Assembly: GCA_900552425.1 (NCBI GenBank)
Contig: URZR01000017.1
Location: 1 to 16,678, forward strand
Source of the DNA: an uncultured Collinsella sp.
GTDB lineage: Bacteria > Actinomycetota > Coriobacteriia > Coriobacteriales > Coriobacteriaceae
Direction of reading: 5' to 3'
Length of the DNA stretch: 16,678 bases
In this document: piece by piece, positions 1 to 7,159 of the stretch
Layout of the letters: each line of letters starts with the position of its first letter
Numbering within the stretch: position 1 is the first letter of the stretch
Program-made: the position numbers and the translations under genes
The notes under the pieces: generated by a model
What the model was told of the DNA's origin: nothing
The model's input: the letters and a program-made list of their open reading frames with translations, nothing else
Databases searched by the model: none

Positions 1-134
1 AGATCTACGTGCCCGCTTGGTCCATGGCGGCATGCGTGGGCATCGGCTTTGCGACCTACCTGGTCGTGGCGTTGCTGCACACGCGCTCCATCAAGCGCGT
101 CAGCCTGGCCGAAGCCCTCAAAGTCCAAGAGTAG
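1..134 (+). CDS. ABC transporter permease, FtsX/MacB type (3' end only)
   Basis: This is the last 43 codons of a gene entering from the left. The frame starts at base 3 and ends at TAG 132-134. The readable end contains one hydrophobic helix (ACVGIGFATYLVVALL) followed by the basic tail HTRSIKRVSLAEALKVQE. That arrangement, a final transmembrane segment followed by a short cytoplasmic 'I-x-x-V-S-L-x-E-A-L-K' tail, is characteristic of FtsX-family permeases of MacB/LolC-type ABC transporters, where 'EALK/EALR' closely precedes the stop. The substrate cannot be told from this fragment. The stop codon lies inside a short sequence that recurs at the stop of the gene ending at 8617 (see repeats). 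The family call is fairly secure; the exact transporter is unknown. Confidence 0.75.
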   Translation, partial: IYVPAWSMAACVGIGFATYLVVALLHTRSIKRVSLAEALKVQE

Positions 135-180
135 TCATCGGGGACGTTCTTAAGCGACTAGTTATCGGGGACGGTCTTTG
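128..180 (+). repeat. Dispersed GGGGACGTTCTT repeat, copy 1
   Basis: The segment starts AGAGTAGTCATCGGG, so the TAG stop of the permease is part of the repeat, and continues into GGGGACGTTCTTAA (140-153) and CGACTA. A second, partial unit TATCGGGGACGGTCTTTG follows at 163-180. Related copies lie at 8611-8646 (both the AGAGTAGTCAT start and an inverted GTTCTTAA core) and 14043-14054. I recall GGGGACGTTCTT-type repeats as abundant in Collinsella genomes, but their function and mobility are not known to me. They could be REP-like palindromic units. Confidence 0.6.
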
Positions 181-217
181 CCGATTGGCCGGCTCGCTGG
201 CCTGGACTGTCCCTGGC

Positions 218-250
218 GGCACTCATTTAAGTCTGTCCCCAATGAGTGCC
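218..250. repeat. Perfect 10-bp inverted repeat (stem-loop) downstream of the permease
   Basis: GGCACTCATT (218-227) and AATGAGTGCC (241-250) are exact reverse complements around a 13-base loop that contains GTCTGTCCCC. No T-run follows, so it is not a classical intrinsic terminator. The loop again contains a TGTCCCC element like those in the dispersed repeats, so it is probably another palindromic repeat unit. It could still stabilise or end the permease transcript. Confidence 0.6.
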
Positions 251-269
251 TAGCGACTCGGCGTTGCGC

Positions 270-300
270 TTGACTTCAACCCCACTTCAACGGGTACCAT
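270..300 (+). promoter_or_regulatory. Possible promoter for the DUF362 gene
   Basis: TTGACT (270-275) is a good -35 hexamer and TACCAT (295-300) a moderate -10, separated by 19 bases. The ribosome-binding site GAGGGGA (329-335) and ATG 343 follow. The spacer is longer than ideal, so this is a tentative call. Confidence 0.35.
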
Positions 301-342
301 CCTCTATGTCTGTAACGCCATATAGACCGAGGGGATAGATCT

Positions 343-1548
343 ATGACCGCAACCGCACCCGCAGCACCGGCAAAGGTGTACTTCACCAACCTGCGCACGC
401 ATGCTCGCGAGAGCCAGCTCGACAAGCTCAAGCGCCTCATCCGCCGCGCTGGCATCGAGCGGATCGACTTTGAGAACAAGTTTGTCGCCATCAAGATTCA
501 CTTTGGTGAGCTGGGCAACCTGAGCTTTTTGCGCCCCAACTACGCCCGAGCCGTCGCGGACGTCGTGAAGGAGCTGGGCGGCAAGCCCTTCCTTACCGAC
601 TGCAACACGCTCTATGTGGGTAGCCGCAAAAATGCGCTCGAGCACATCGACACCGCCTACCAGAACGGCTTTACCCCGTACGCCACGGGCTGCCAGATCA
701 TCATCGCCGACGGCCTCAAGGGCACCGACGAGGCGCTCGTCCCGGTCGAGGGCGGCGAGTACGTGCGCGAGGCAAAGATCGGCCAGGCACTCATGGATGC
801 CGACATCGTGATTAGCCTCACCCACTTTAAGGGCCATGAGCAGGCCGGCTTTGGCGGTGCCATGAAGAACCTGGGTATGGGCGGCGGTAGCCGTGCCGGC
901 AAGATGGAGCAGCACGCCGCTGGCAAGCCGAGCGTCGATACCACCAACTGCGTTGGCTGCCGTGCCTGCGAGAAGATATGCGCGCACAGCGCCATCACGT
1001 TTGACGGTACGCGTGAGCGCGAGCTTGCCAACGGCAGCACTCGCACGGTTCACGTGGCTGCCATCGACCACGATCGCTGCGTGGGCTGCGGACGCTGCAT
1101 TGCGGCGTGCAACCAGGACTGCATCAAGCCCGACTATGATGCCGCGGCCGACGTACTCAACTACAAGATCGCCGAGTACACCAAAGCCGTCGTCGACGGC
1201 CGCCCGAGCTTCCATATCTCGCTTGCCATGGACATTAGCCCCAACTGTGACTGCCACGCCGAGAACGACACGCCCATCGTCAACGACATTGGCATGTTTG
1301 CGAGCTTCGACCCGGTCGCCATCGATCAGGCCTGTGCCGATGCCGTCCTGGCATCCGAGCCGCTGCCTAACACCGAGCTTACCGACAGCGCGGCCAAGAT
1401 GGAGCATAATCACGAGCATCTGGAGGGCGAGCAGGCCAAGGATCCCTTCTGCATCACGCATCCCGACACCGACTGGCGCGCGTGCATCGCGCATGCCGAG
1501 AAGATCGGCCTGGGCACGAGCAAGTACGAGCTCATCGAGGTCAAATAG
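343..1548 (+). CDS. DUF362 domain protein with two [4Fe-4S] ferredoxin clusters
   Basis: This 401-residue protein starts at ATG 343, eight bases after the ribosome-binding site GAGGGGA. Residues ~10-195 and ~260-330 match the DUF362 family: KIHFGELGN near 51, the 'FLTDCNTLY' segment, the 'LTHFKGHEQAGFGGAMKNLGMG' glycine-rich signature near 165-185, and a C-terminal 'FASFDPVAIDQACAD' segment. A ferredoxin insert carries two complete cluster motifs, C203-x2-C206-x2-C209-x3-C213 and C246-x2-C249-x2-C252-x3-C256. The protein is therefore probably a cytoplasmic iron-sulfur electron-transfer protein. No reaction is firmly established for the family. It has no signal peptide or membrane segment. It appears to be a single-gene unit, with a terminator following and a convergent gene beyond. 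Confidence 0.9.
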   Translation: MTATAPAAPAKVYFTNLRTHARESQLDKLKRLIRRAGIERIDFENKFVAIKIHFGELGNLSFLRPNYARAVADVVKELGGKPFLTDCNTLYVGSRKNALEHIDTAYQNGFTPYATGCQIIIADGLKGTDEALVPVEGGEYVREAKIGQALMDADIVISLTHFKGHEQAGFGGAMKNLGMGGGSRAGKMEQHAAGKPSVDTTNCVGCRACEKICAHSAITFDGTRERELANGSTRTVHVAAIDHDRCVGCGRCIAACNQDCIKPDYDAAADVLNYKIAEYTKAVVDGRPSFHISLAMDISPNCDCHAENDTPIVNDIGMFASFDPVAIDQACADAVLASEPLPNTELTDSAAKMEHNHEHLEGEQAKDPFCITHPDTDWRACIAHAEKIGLGTSKYELIEVK

Positions 1549-1596
1549 CACCTAGTTATTGGACATATCAAGCGCCTTTGTAGCGTTAGTTGAGCA

Positions 1597-1634
1597 AAAG
1601 CCGCCCGCGAGCACAAAGCTCGCGGGCGGATTTT
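1597..1634. terminator. Intrinsic terminator, probably bidirectional
   Basis: CCGCCCGCGAGC (1601-1612) and GCTCGCGGGCGG (1618-1629) form a perfect 12-bp GC-rich stem with a 5-base ACAAA loop. AAAA precedes and TTTT (1631-1634) follows the stem, so it can act on both strands. It sits between the convergent DUF362 and hydrolase genes. Confidence 0.85.
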
Positions 1635-1679
1635 CGGAAGTGCTAGGGGTCAGATAGACCAGTAAACCGTACTATTTGC

Positions 1680-2645
1680 CTAAAAATACTCGTCGAGGAA
1701 GTCGTCGACCGTGTTCCAGTAGAGCTCGGGGTTAACTTGCGCACTCTTGGCGTGGGTGGCGCCATGGATGGTGAGCTTTTGCTTGACCTTGCTGGCGCAC
1801 GCGTCGTAGTTTTGGTCGAGCATGTCGTACGGCACAAAGGTGTCCTGGTCGCCGTGGATAAACAGCATGGGAACCGTCGCGTGTTTGAGTTGCTCCACAC
1901 TGCTCGCCTTATGAAAGTCGTAGCCCGCGCGCACGTTGCACACCAAGTTTGCTACATCGAGCAAGGGAAAGCTGGGCAGCCCGAACACGTCCTTGAGCTG
2001 CAGAGAAAACTCGTCCCAAACACTCGTATAACCACAGTCCTCGATAATGCATTTCACGTTTGCGGGCAGAGATTCCCCCGCGACGTCCATGGCGGTTGCC
2101 GCACCCATCGACTCGCCAAAGACCAGGATGCGCGCCTCGGGGTCAGCCTGAACGATCCGCCCAATCCATGCAACGACATCGAGCCGCTCGGGCCAACCCA
2201 TGCCGATATAGTCGCCGCCGGAGCGCTCGTGGGCGCGGGCGGCGGGTGCGAGTACGTTCATGCCGCGGTCGTGGAATCGTTTGACGTATCGGGCCATGCC
2301 GATGGGCTCATCGGTGTATCCGTGTAGGCAGATAGCGTAATTGTGCGTGCTCTCTGGGGCGGCAAAATACCAAGCGGCAAGTTCGGTTCCGTCATCTGCG
2401 GTGAGGCTGCTGCTCTCGCGGTTCTCTTTAAACCATGCCCGCGCCTCGGTTCCCTCGGCATCCGGCTGCTCACTTTCTTTGTCGTCCTTGCCGTCCTGCA
2501 TCATCTTCATGGTGTATGGCGCGCGGGGATTCAGCGCGAAGTCAAACAGAAAGTTGCCGGCAAATCCGAGCAGCGCAATGACAACCACCAGTGCAACGAT
2601 GCCGGCTATCTTGAGCTTTCGATGGGAATGTGCGTTTTGAGCCAT
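1680..2645 (-). CDS. Membrane-anchored alpha/beta hydrolase
   Basis: This 321-residue protein has a short basic start, then one hydrophobic helix at about residues 12-34, so it is probably anchored with its catalytic domain outside the membrane. A polar linker (45-75) leads to an alpha/beta-hydrolase fold from ~80. Visible elements are the oxyanion-hole segment CLHGYTDE (106-113), the nucleophile elbow G-E-S179-M-G, an acid at Asp268 in HGDQDTFVP, and the catalytic His298 in GATHAKS. All three triad residues are present, so it should be an active serine hydrolase. The substrate is unknown; the closest general type is the 'BAAT/Acyl-CoA thioester hydrolase-like, YqkD-type' extracytoplasmic esterases. 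It is transcribed alone from a good promoter at 2695-2723 bearing several palindromes, and it converges on the DUF362 gene. The ribosome-binding site is AGGAGA just upstream of ATG 2645. Confidence 0.88.
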   Translation of the reverse strand: MAQNAHSHRKLKIAGIVALVVVIALLGFAGNFLFDFALNPRAPYTMKMMQDGKDDKESEQPDAEGTEARAWFKENRESSSLTADDGTELAAWYFAAPESTHNYAICLHGYTDEPIGMARYVKRFHDRGMNVLAPAARAHERSGGDYIGMGWPERLDVVAWIGRIVQADPEARILVFGESMGAATAMDVAGESLPANVKCIIEDCGYTSVWDEFSLQLKDVFGLPSFPLLDVANLVCNVRAGYDFHKASSVEQLKHATVPMLFIHGDQDTFVPYDMLDQNYDACASKVKQKLTIHGATHAKSAQVNPELYWNTVDDFLDEYF

Positions 2646-2664
2646 GCGGTATTCTCCTATAAGA

Positions 2665-2724
2665 TGTTAATGCATCAACATTTAATGCAAGCGCATTATG
2701 GACGTTCGCCGTTGATGCGTCAAC
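2665..2724. promoter_or_regulatory. Cluster of three operator-like palindromes over the hydrolase promoter
   Basis: Site 1 is TGTTAATGCATCAACA (2665-2680), a near-perfect palindrome downstream of the -10. Site 2 is GTTGATGCGTCAAC (2711-2724), which overlaps the -35. Sites 1 and 2 share the consensus GTTRATGCRTCAAC, with centres about 45 bp apart. Between them TAATGC-AAGC-GCATTA (2683-2698) covers the -10. Two similar palindromes around a promoter suggest a dimeric repressor, for example of MarR or TetR type. The identity of the regulator is inference; none is encoded in this window. Confidence 0.5.
2695..2723 (-). promoter_or_regulatory. Sigma-70-type promoter of the hydrolase gene
   Basis: Read on the minus strand: -35 TTGACG (2723-2718), a 17-base spacer, and -10 CATAAT (2700-2695). 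Both hexamers are 5/6 matches at ideal spacing. It is overlapped by palindromes (separate entry), so repression or switching is likely. Confidence 0.7.
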
Positions 2725-2787
2725 AGGCAAAGAATGGGTAAACAAAGGGTCACGTATGGTGCAAATTTCGCACGCACCCAGACGCTT

Positions 2788-2796
2788 TGATATAGT
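2788..2796 (+). promoter_or_regulatory. Extended -10 promoter for the TrhA-like gene
   Basis: TGATATAGT is an extended -10 (TG-n-TATAGT). A weak -35 (TTCGCA, 2767-2772) lies 18 bases upstream of the hexamer. The transcript would start near 2803 and carry the GGAGG at 2816-2820. Confidence 0.5.
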
Positions 2797-2831
2797 GTTG
2801 AGAACTCTTTACGTTGGAGGATGTAACCGGC

Positions 2832-3515
2832 ATGTCCGATTCGAGCGACAGTTCCAAGCCGCGACCCAAGGCCGCGGCCGTTCCGCACTACACGGTGGGC
2901 GAGGAGATCATGAACTCCGTCACCCATGGTGTCGGCTGTCTGCTGGGTATCGCGGGCCTGGTGCTCCTGATCGTATTCGCTGCCCTGCGCGGCGGTGGCC
3001 CGGCCCACATGGCCGCGGCAATTGTCTATGGCGTCAGCATCATCCTCGAGTACCTAGCCTCCACGCTCTACCATGCGATTCAACCCGCGCGCGCCAAGCG
3101 CGTGTTCCGCATCATCGACCACAGCTGCATCTACCTGCTCATAGCCGGCAGCTATACGCCGTTTTGCCTCATCACGCTCGCAAACGACGGCGGCGCTGCG
3201 CTGTTCTTCGCCGTATGGGCCATCGCCATTATCGGCATTGCCCTCGAGTGCTTTATGCGCGAGCGCCAGCCGCACTGGGTAAGCGGCCTGGTCTATCTGC
3301 TGATGGGCTGGCTCGTTGTCTTTAAACTGCCCGCACTCGTGGCGCTGCTGAACCCCGTGGCGCTTGCCCTGCTCGCCGTCGGCGGCGTGTGCTACACCGT
3401 GGGCGTGCCGTTCTATATCGCCAAAAACGTGCGCTATCTGCACAGTGTTTTCCACTTGTGGGTGCTCGCCGGCAGCATCTTCCAGTTCATGGCGGTGATT
3501 CTCTTCGTAATCTAG
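2832..3515 (+). CDS. trhA: Hemolysin III / TrhA (YqfA/PAQR-like) membrane protein
   Basis: This integral membrane protein of 227 residues has seven predicted helices (about 34-53, 60-82, 96-117, 122-142, 149-165, 173-192 and 203-226). Hallmarks of the hemolysin III family are present: EEIMNSVTHG near 24-33, S77-x3-H81 in STLYH, D96-H97 in IIDHSCIYLLIAGSYTPF, and H204-x3-H208 in the last helix (HSVFHLWVLAGS). The Ser/His/Asp set resembles the zinc-binding site of PAQR/CREST hydrolases. TrhA homologues have been linked to membrane-lipid homeostasis, and true haemolytic activity is doubtful. I chose ATG 2832 with GGAGG at 2816-2820 (11-base spacing). A TTG at 2814 would add six residues but overlaps the Shine-Dalgarno sequence itself. 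An ATGTAA start-stop pair lies at 2821. It is divergent from the hydrolase gene. Confidence 0.85.
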   Translation: MSDSSDSSKPRPKAAAVPHYTVGEEIMNSVTHGVGCLLGIAGLVLLIVFAALRGGGPAHMAAAIVYGVSIILEYLASTLYHAIQPARAKRVFRIIDHSCIYLLIAGSYTPFCLITLANDGGAALFFAVWAIAIIGIALECFMRERQPHWVSGLVYLLMGWLVVFKLPALVALLNPVALALLAVGGVCYTVGVPFYIAKNVRYLHSVFHLWVLAGSIFQFMAVILFVI

Positions 3516-3625
3516 CGACCGCGCCTGCGCGCCCGCGTCCTCGTTTGGGCGCCGGTGCAATTGCCGTATCCGTCATCAACGTTTTGACCTGACGTCCCGA
3601 ATCTTGGAGGTTCGAGAAACTCCCG

Positions 3626-4999
3626 ATGGACATAACCATCTCCCTTATCACTACCCTCGTTTTGACCCTCATCAACGGCTACTTCTCTATGTCCGAGATG
3701 GCGCTCACCACGGCCAAGCGCGCCGTGCTGGAGCATGAGGCCGAGGAAGGCGACAAGCGCGCCGAGCGTGCCATTAAGCTGGCCGCCGACTCCGACCAGC
3801 TGCTCGCCACCATCCAGGTCGCCATCACGCTCGTGGGCTTCGCCTCGTCCGCCGTCGCCTCGACGAGCCTGTCCGACCCGCTTGCCACGTGGCTCATGAG
3901 CTTTGGCATCGCGCCGCTCTCCGCCATCGCGCGCGGCCTGGCGCCGGTCATCATCACCGTCGCGGTCGCCTTCGTGTCCATCGTGATCGGCGAGCTCGTC
4001 CCCAAGCGCATCGGCCTGGCCAATGCCGAGGGCGTGTCCAAGCAGGTCGTGGGCCCGCTTTCCGTGTTCCAGAAGATCGCCCGTCCGCTCGTGTGGCTGA
4101 CTGGCGCTTGCTCCGATGGCCTGGCCCGCATCTTGCGTATCAAGAGTGCCGACGACCGTCAGAACGTCTCGGAAGAAGAGATCAAGTACATGGTCTCGGA
4201 GCAGGACGACCTGCTCGACGAGGAAAAGCGCATGATCCACGAGATCTTTGACCTGGGCGACACCGTTGCCCGCGAGGTCATGGTGCCGCGCGTGGACACC
4301 ACCATGTGCGAGGACGACGAGACGGTCGCCAGCGTGCTATCCACCATGCGCCAGACCGGCTTCAGCCGCATCCCCGTCTATCACGAGGACCCCGACAACG
4401 TCGCGGGCATCGCGCACATCAAGGACCTGATCCAGCCCGCGCTCGATGGCAAGGGCGACCAGCCCATCGCCGGCTTTTTGCGCGACGCCACCTTTGTGCC
4501 CGACACCAAGGACATCCTGCCGCTGCTGTCCGAGATGCAGACCTCGCACGACCAGATCGTGGTCGTCGTGGATGAGTACGGCGGCACGGCCGGCATCATC
4601 ACCATCGAGGACATCGTCGAGGAGATCGTGGGCGAGATCGAGGACGAGTTCGACCCCGACAACAAGTACCTCACGCGCCTTTCGCGCCGCGAGTGGCTCG
4701 TTGATGGGCGTTTTTCGTGCGATGACGCGATTGAGCTTGGTTGGCCGCTTGAGGAAAGCGATGATTATGAGACCATCGCCGGCTGGATTTTGGAGCTTTG
4801 CGACTCGGTGCCCGACATCGGAGAGGTGTTTGAGGTCGCGGGGTACAAGTTTAAAGTGCAGTCGATGCGTGGCCAGCGCATCTCGCTCATTCGCGTGATC
4901 GCTCCGGCCGAAACCGATAAGAAGGATTCCGAGTCTTCGGTAGACGAGCCGACGACGTCGGGTGCGGGTTCCGCGAATCCGCACGACGGCGACGAGTAG
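3626..4999 (+). CDS. CNNM/CorC (HlyC) family transporter-like protein
   Basis: This 457-residue protein has the full three-part architecture. Residues 1-190 form the CNNM (DUF21) membrane domain, with helices near 4-22, 60-80, 102-123 and 143-165 and the conserved GELVPKRIGL loop at 122-131. A CBS-domain pair spans ~208-272 (VMVPRVDTTM... GFSRIPVYHEDPDNVAGIAHIKDL) and ~280-340 (VVVVDEYGGTAGIITIEDIVEEIVGEI). A CorC_HlyC domain spans ~350-426. The last 30 residues are an acidic, disordered tail. Family members are linked to Mg2+ efflux or homeostasis, with the CBS pair sensing nucleotide and Mg2+; the 'hemolysin' name is historical. A GGAGG at 3606-3610 lies 15 bases before ATG 3626, and the intervening GGAG...CTCC can pair, so translation may be weak or structured. 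It is probably co-transcribed with the next gene, 24 bases on. Confidence 0.9.
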   Translation: MDITISLITTLVLTLINGYFSMSEMALTTAKRAVLEHEAEEGDKRAERAIKLAADSDQLLATIQVAITLVGFASSAVASTSLSDPLATWLMSFGIAPLSAIARGLAPVIITVAVAFVSIVIGELVPKRIGLANAEGVSKQVVGPLSVFQKIARPLVWLTGACSDGLARILRIKSADDRQNVSEEEIKYMVSEQDDLLDEEKRMIHEIFDLGDTVAREVMVPRVDTTMCEDDETVASVLSTMRQTGFSRIPVYHEDPDNVAGIAHIKDLIQPALDGKGDQPIAGFLRDATFVPDTKDILPLLSEMQTSHDQIVVVVDEYGGTAGIITIEDIVEEIVGEIEDEFDPDNKYLTRLSRREWLVDGRFSCDDAIELGWPLEESDDYETIAGWILELCDSVPDIGEVFEVAGYKFKVQSMRGQRISLIRVIAPAETDKKDSESSVDEPTTSGAGSANPHDGDE

Positions 5000-5023
5000 G
5001 ACAAGGAAGAGTAGGGGAGAGTT

Positions 5024-5857
5024 ATGGCAGGCCTGTTCAACATCCTTAAGGTCACCGTCAGCGAGGACAAGATCTGCGCGCACGTGCTGGTGAACCCCGG
5101 CATGCCGCTCATGACCTCGGAGGATATCGAGGCCACGGCGCGCGTGTACTACCTGGTGCCGGCGATTGCCAAGCACCTGTGCCTGGGCGATTCCGGCCGC
5201 GAGTTCCAGGACTGCATGGGTCAGACCGAGCTCTGCCACCTGCTGGAGCACGTGACGGTCGAGCTCATGAACGAGACCGGTCTTGCCGGCAGCATCTCGT
5301 GCGGCCGCACGCGCGTAAGCGAGCATGACGAGCGTGTCTTTGAGGTCGAGCTTTCGTGCCCCGACGACGCACTGGCCATCGGTGCGCTGTCGTCGGCCAC
5401 CTTTATGATGGACTGGGCGTACCTGCACGCCGACCAGCCTGCCCCCGACGTGGAAGGCACGGTCGCGGGCCTGCGCAACCTGGTGCTGGGCATGCGCGCC
5501 GAGGCCGAGGGCAAGGATCCTCACGAGGCCGTCGCCGCTGCGAACGGCGAAGATGCTGCCGAGGACGAGGGCGCTGACGAGGGCGATGTGCCGGTCGACG
5601 CCGAGCCCGTTGCCGATGCGACCGCCGAGCCCGTTCCCACCGAGCCCCAGGGCGTCCCCAACTTTGACGACGAGCCCCAGGTGGCGATTGATACCGAGGG
5701 CGCGGTTGCCGAGAACCACGAGGCCTCCGCTGCCGTCTTTGGCGGTGCGGCGACGGTTCCGGCAGGACCTGCGCATGAGGGCGGCCTGCCGCTCGTGGAC
5801 GGCGCCGGCGAGGACCCGGGTGCCACGGTGGCCATGCCGGCTATGCCTCAGGAGTAG
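5024..5857 (+). CDS. Small protein with a cyanophycin-synthetase N-domain-like region and acidic Ala/Pro-rich tail
   Basis: This 277-residue protein begins at ATG 5024 behind GGGGAG (5014-5019). Residues 1-160 look folded; 165-277 are low-complexity, rich in Ala, Glu, Asp, Pro and Val, and probably disordered. The signature LCHLLEHVTVELMNETG (70-86), followed by a strand and the 'ALAIGALSSATFMMDWAYLH' helix, resembles the N-terminal domain of cyanophycin synthetases, whose motif is LxEHVALELQ. No ATP-grasp or Mur-ligase domain follows, so it cannot be a complete synthetase. It could be a stand-alone binding or scaffold domain. No membrane segment or signal peptide is seen. It is linked to the CNNM/CorC gene, separated by only 24 bases. 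The gene call is certain; the domain relation is my reading of one motif and fold order. Confidence 0.8.
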   Translation: MAGLFNILKVTVSEDKICAHVLVNPGMPLMTSEDIEATARVYYLVPAIAKHLCLGDSGREFQDCMGQTELCHLLEHVTVELMNETGLAGSISCGRTRVSEHDERVFEVELSCPDDALAIGALSSATFMMDWAYLHADQPAPDVEGTVAGLRNLVLGMRAEAEGKDPHEAVAAANGEDAAEDEGADEGDVPVDAEPVADATAEPVPTEPQGVPNFDDEPQVAIDTEGAVAENHEASAAVFGGAATVPAGPAHEGGLPLVDGAGEDPGATVAMPAMPQE

Positions 5858-5936
5858 GCCTACGCGTTTATCACCATCACGTACCTGCACCTTTGCCGTA
5901 CGCAGATGAGCGGAGCGGCAAGTGATGCGCTGCGGG

Positions 5937-5942
5937 TATAAT
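5937..5942 (+). promoter_or_regulatory. Consensus -10 (TATAAT) of the YtxH/PRC operon
   Basis: A perfect TATAAT lies 57 bases before the chosen start codon. No good -35 is visible at 16-18 bases upstream, so an activator or alternative contacts may be needed. The transcript would start near 5949, just ahead of a hairpin. Confidence 0.55.
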
Positions 5943-5960
5943 GGACAGCATTCAAACGGT

Positions 5961-5976
5961 GGGCACCGACGTGCCC
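5961..5976 (+). promoter_or_regulatory. 5'-UTR hairpin just upstream of the YtxH ribosome-binding site
   Basis: GGGCAC-CGAC-GTGCCC forms a perfect 6-bp stem with a four-base loop, ending three bases before the AGGAGAGG Shine-Dalgarno sequence (5979-5986). It sits at the predicted 5' end of the transcript and could stabilise the mRNA or modulate initiation. Confidence 0.45.
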
Positions 5977-5993
5977 GCAGGAGAGGAATGATC

Positions 5994-6383
5994 ATGGGTA
6001 AGACTTTCAGCTTTGTCTCCGGCGCACTTTTTGGTGCTGCTGCCGGCGCTATTATCGGTGTTGCTCTGGCTCCGCGCTCGGGCGCCGAGACCCGCGCCAT
6101 GGCTGCCGATATCGCCAACGACGCCTGGGACAATATGCGCGACACCTACGAGCACAGCGCCGAGGAGGCCCGTGCCGCGGTGAATGACTTTGGCCCGATG
6201 GTCGACGCCAAGACCGACGACCTGCGCGCCAAGGTCGACCTGGCCCGCGAGCGCATGGACCAGCTGCGCGAGCAGCTCAACGACGCCATTTCGGGCGGCA
6301 ACGTGACGCCTGCCGCCGACGTCGTGGTGGAGAACGCCGTCGAGGCTGATACCGAGGCTGCGGAGCCCTCGACCGAGGCATAA
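5994..6383 (+). CDS. YtxH domain protein
   Basis: This small protein of 129 residues has one N-terminal hydrophobic helix (GKTFSFVSGALFGAAAGAIIGVALAP, about 2-27), followed at once by the YtxH hallmark 'APRSGAETR' (26-34). A long amphipathic, heptad-like helix (~38-100) and an acidic tail follow. YtxH proteins are membrane-anchored and stress- or envelope-associated, with no defined biochemistry. I prefer ATG 5994, with AGGAG ten bases upstream and GAGAGG seven. ATG 5988 would add MI and is nearly as likely. The gene overlaps the next by one base (TAATG), which implies translational coupling. Confidence 0.85.
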   Translation: MGKTFSFVSGALFGAAAGAIIGVALAPRSGAETRAMAADIANDAWDNMRDTYEHSAEEARAAVNDFGPMVDAKTDDLRAKVDLARERMDQLREQLNDAISGGNVTPAADVVVENAVEADTEAAEPSTEA

Positions 6384-7138
6384 TGCGCGCTGGGGATTTT
6401 GTCGGCGCCAAGATCTATCGCAAGCCTACCGAGGACAAGCGCACCAAAAAGGACGGCACACCGCGCAGCCCTAAAAAGCTCGGAAAGATTCACTTTCCGG
6501 TCTTTACCCCGGGCGGTACGCGCGTGGTCGGCTTTATGGTCCGCCAGTCCGATATCGCGGGCATGATCGAGCGCCCCGACCGATTCGTAGCGCTCGACGC
6601 CATTGGTGTCTACGAGGGCGCCATTGCGGTCGATGACGTCAAGGACACGTACGATGCCGCCGCCGCCAAGCGCCTCGACATCAACCTGGACGATTGCATC
6701 ATCTGGGTCGGTATGGACGTGCGCACGGAATCGGGCGACGTCGTGGGCTATTGCTCGGACGTCGAGTTCAAGCCGCGCTCGGGCATCGTGCAGGCATTCT
6801 ATGTGACCGCCGGTGCCGCTTCGAGCGTGCTGGTCGGTGACACGCAGGTGCCGCCGACGATGCTGCGCGGCTACGAGAACGGCGCGATGGTCGTCTCGGA
6901 CGAGGTCAAGTCGCTCGGGTATTCGGGCGGTGCGGCTGCCAAGGCCGCCGAGGCCAGCGTCGTGGTGGGCGATAAGGTCAAAAAGGGCGCCAAGGTGCTC
7001 GACGACAAGGGGTCGGTTGCCGTGGACAAGGGCAGTCGCGCACTGGGCAAGCAGCTCGGTAAGACGCGCGGCATGTTCAAGGCCTTTAAGGACGAATACC
7101 AAAAGGCGAGCGGAGGCTCGTCAAAAGCTACAAAATAG
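6383..7138 (+). CDS. Double PRC-barrel-like cytoplasmic protein
   Basis: This 251-residue protein overlaps the YtxH stop by one base (TAATG) and is preceded by GAGG. Two PRC-barrel-like regions are visible: ~32-88 (LGKIHFPVFTPGGTRVVGFMV ... RFVALDAIGVYEGAIAV) and ~107-175 (IWVGMDVRTESGDVVGYCSDVEFKPRSGIV ... VLVGDTQVPPTMLRGYENGAMVV). The lysine-rich C-terminus (~195-251) is likely helical or disordered and basic. It has no membrane segment. PRC-barrels are small beta-barrels that often bind partners or nucleic acids; the YtxH partner could tether it to the membrane. A terminator follows 22 bases after the stop. Function is otherwise unknown. Confidence 0.82.
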   Translation: MRAGDFVGAKIYRKPTEDKRTKKDGTPRSPKKLGKIHFPVFTPGGTRVVGFMVRQSDIAGMIERPDRFVALDAIGVYEGAIAVDDVKDTYDAAAAKRLDINLDDCIIWVGMDVRTESGDVVGYCSDVEFKPRSGIVQAFYVTAGAASSVLVGDTQVPPTMLRGYENGAMVVSDEVKSLGYSGGAAAKAAEASVVVGDKVKKGAKVLDDKGSVAVDKGSRALGKQLGKTRGMFKAFKDEYQKASGGSSKATK

Positions 7139-7159
7139 CGACGTACCAAATGATGGGAG

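Noticed and set aside
5922..5993. Earlier ATG 5922 as start of the YtxH protein
   Set aside because: It would lie upstream of or inside the -10 (5937-5942), has no ribosome-binding site, and adds a basic tail unlike YtxH proteins.
4337..6145. Long minus-strand open frame (602 codons) opposite the CNNM/CorC and following genes
   Set aside because: It runs antisense to three well-supported genes. Its protein has no recognisable domain, and such frames are common opposite GC-rich genes.
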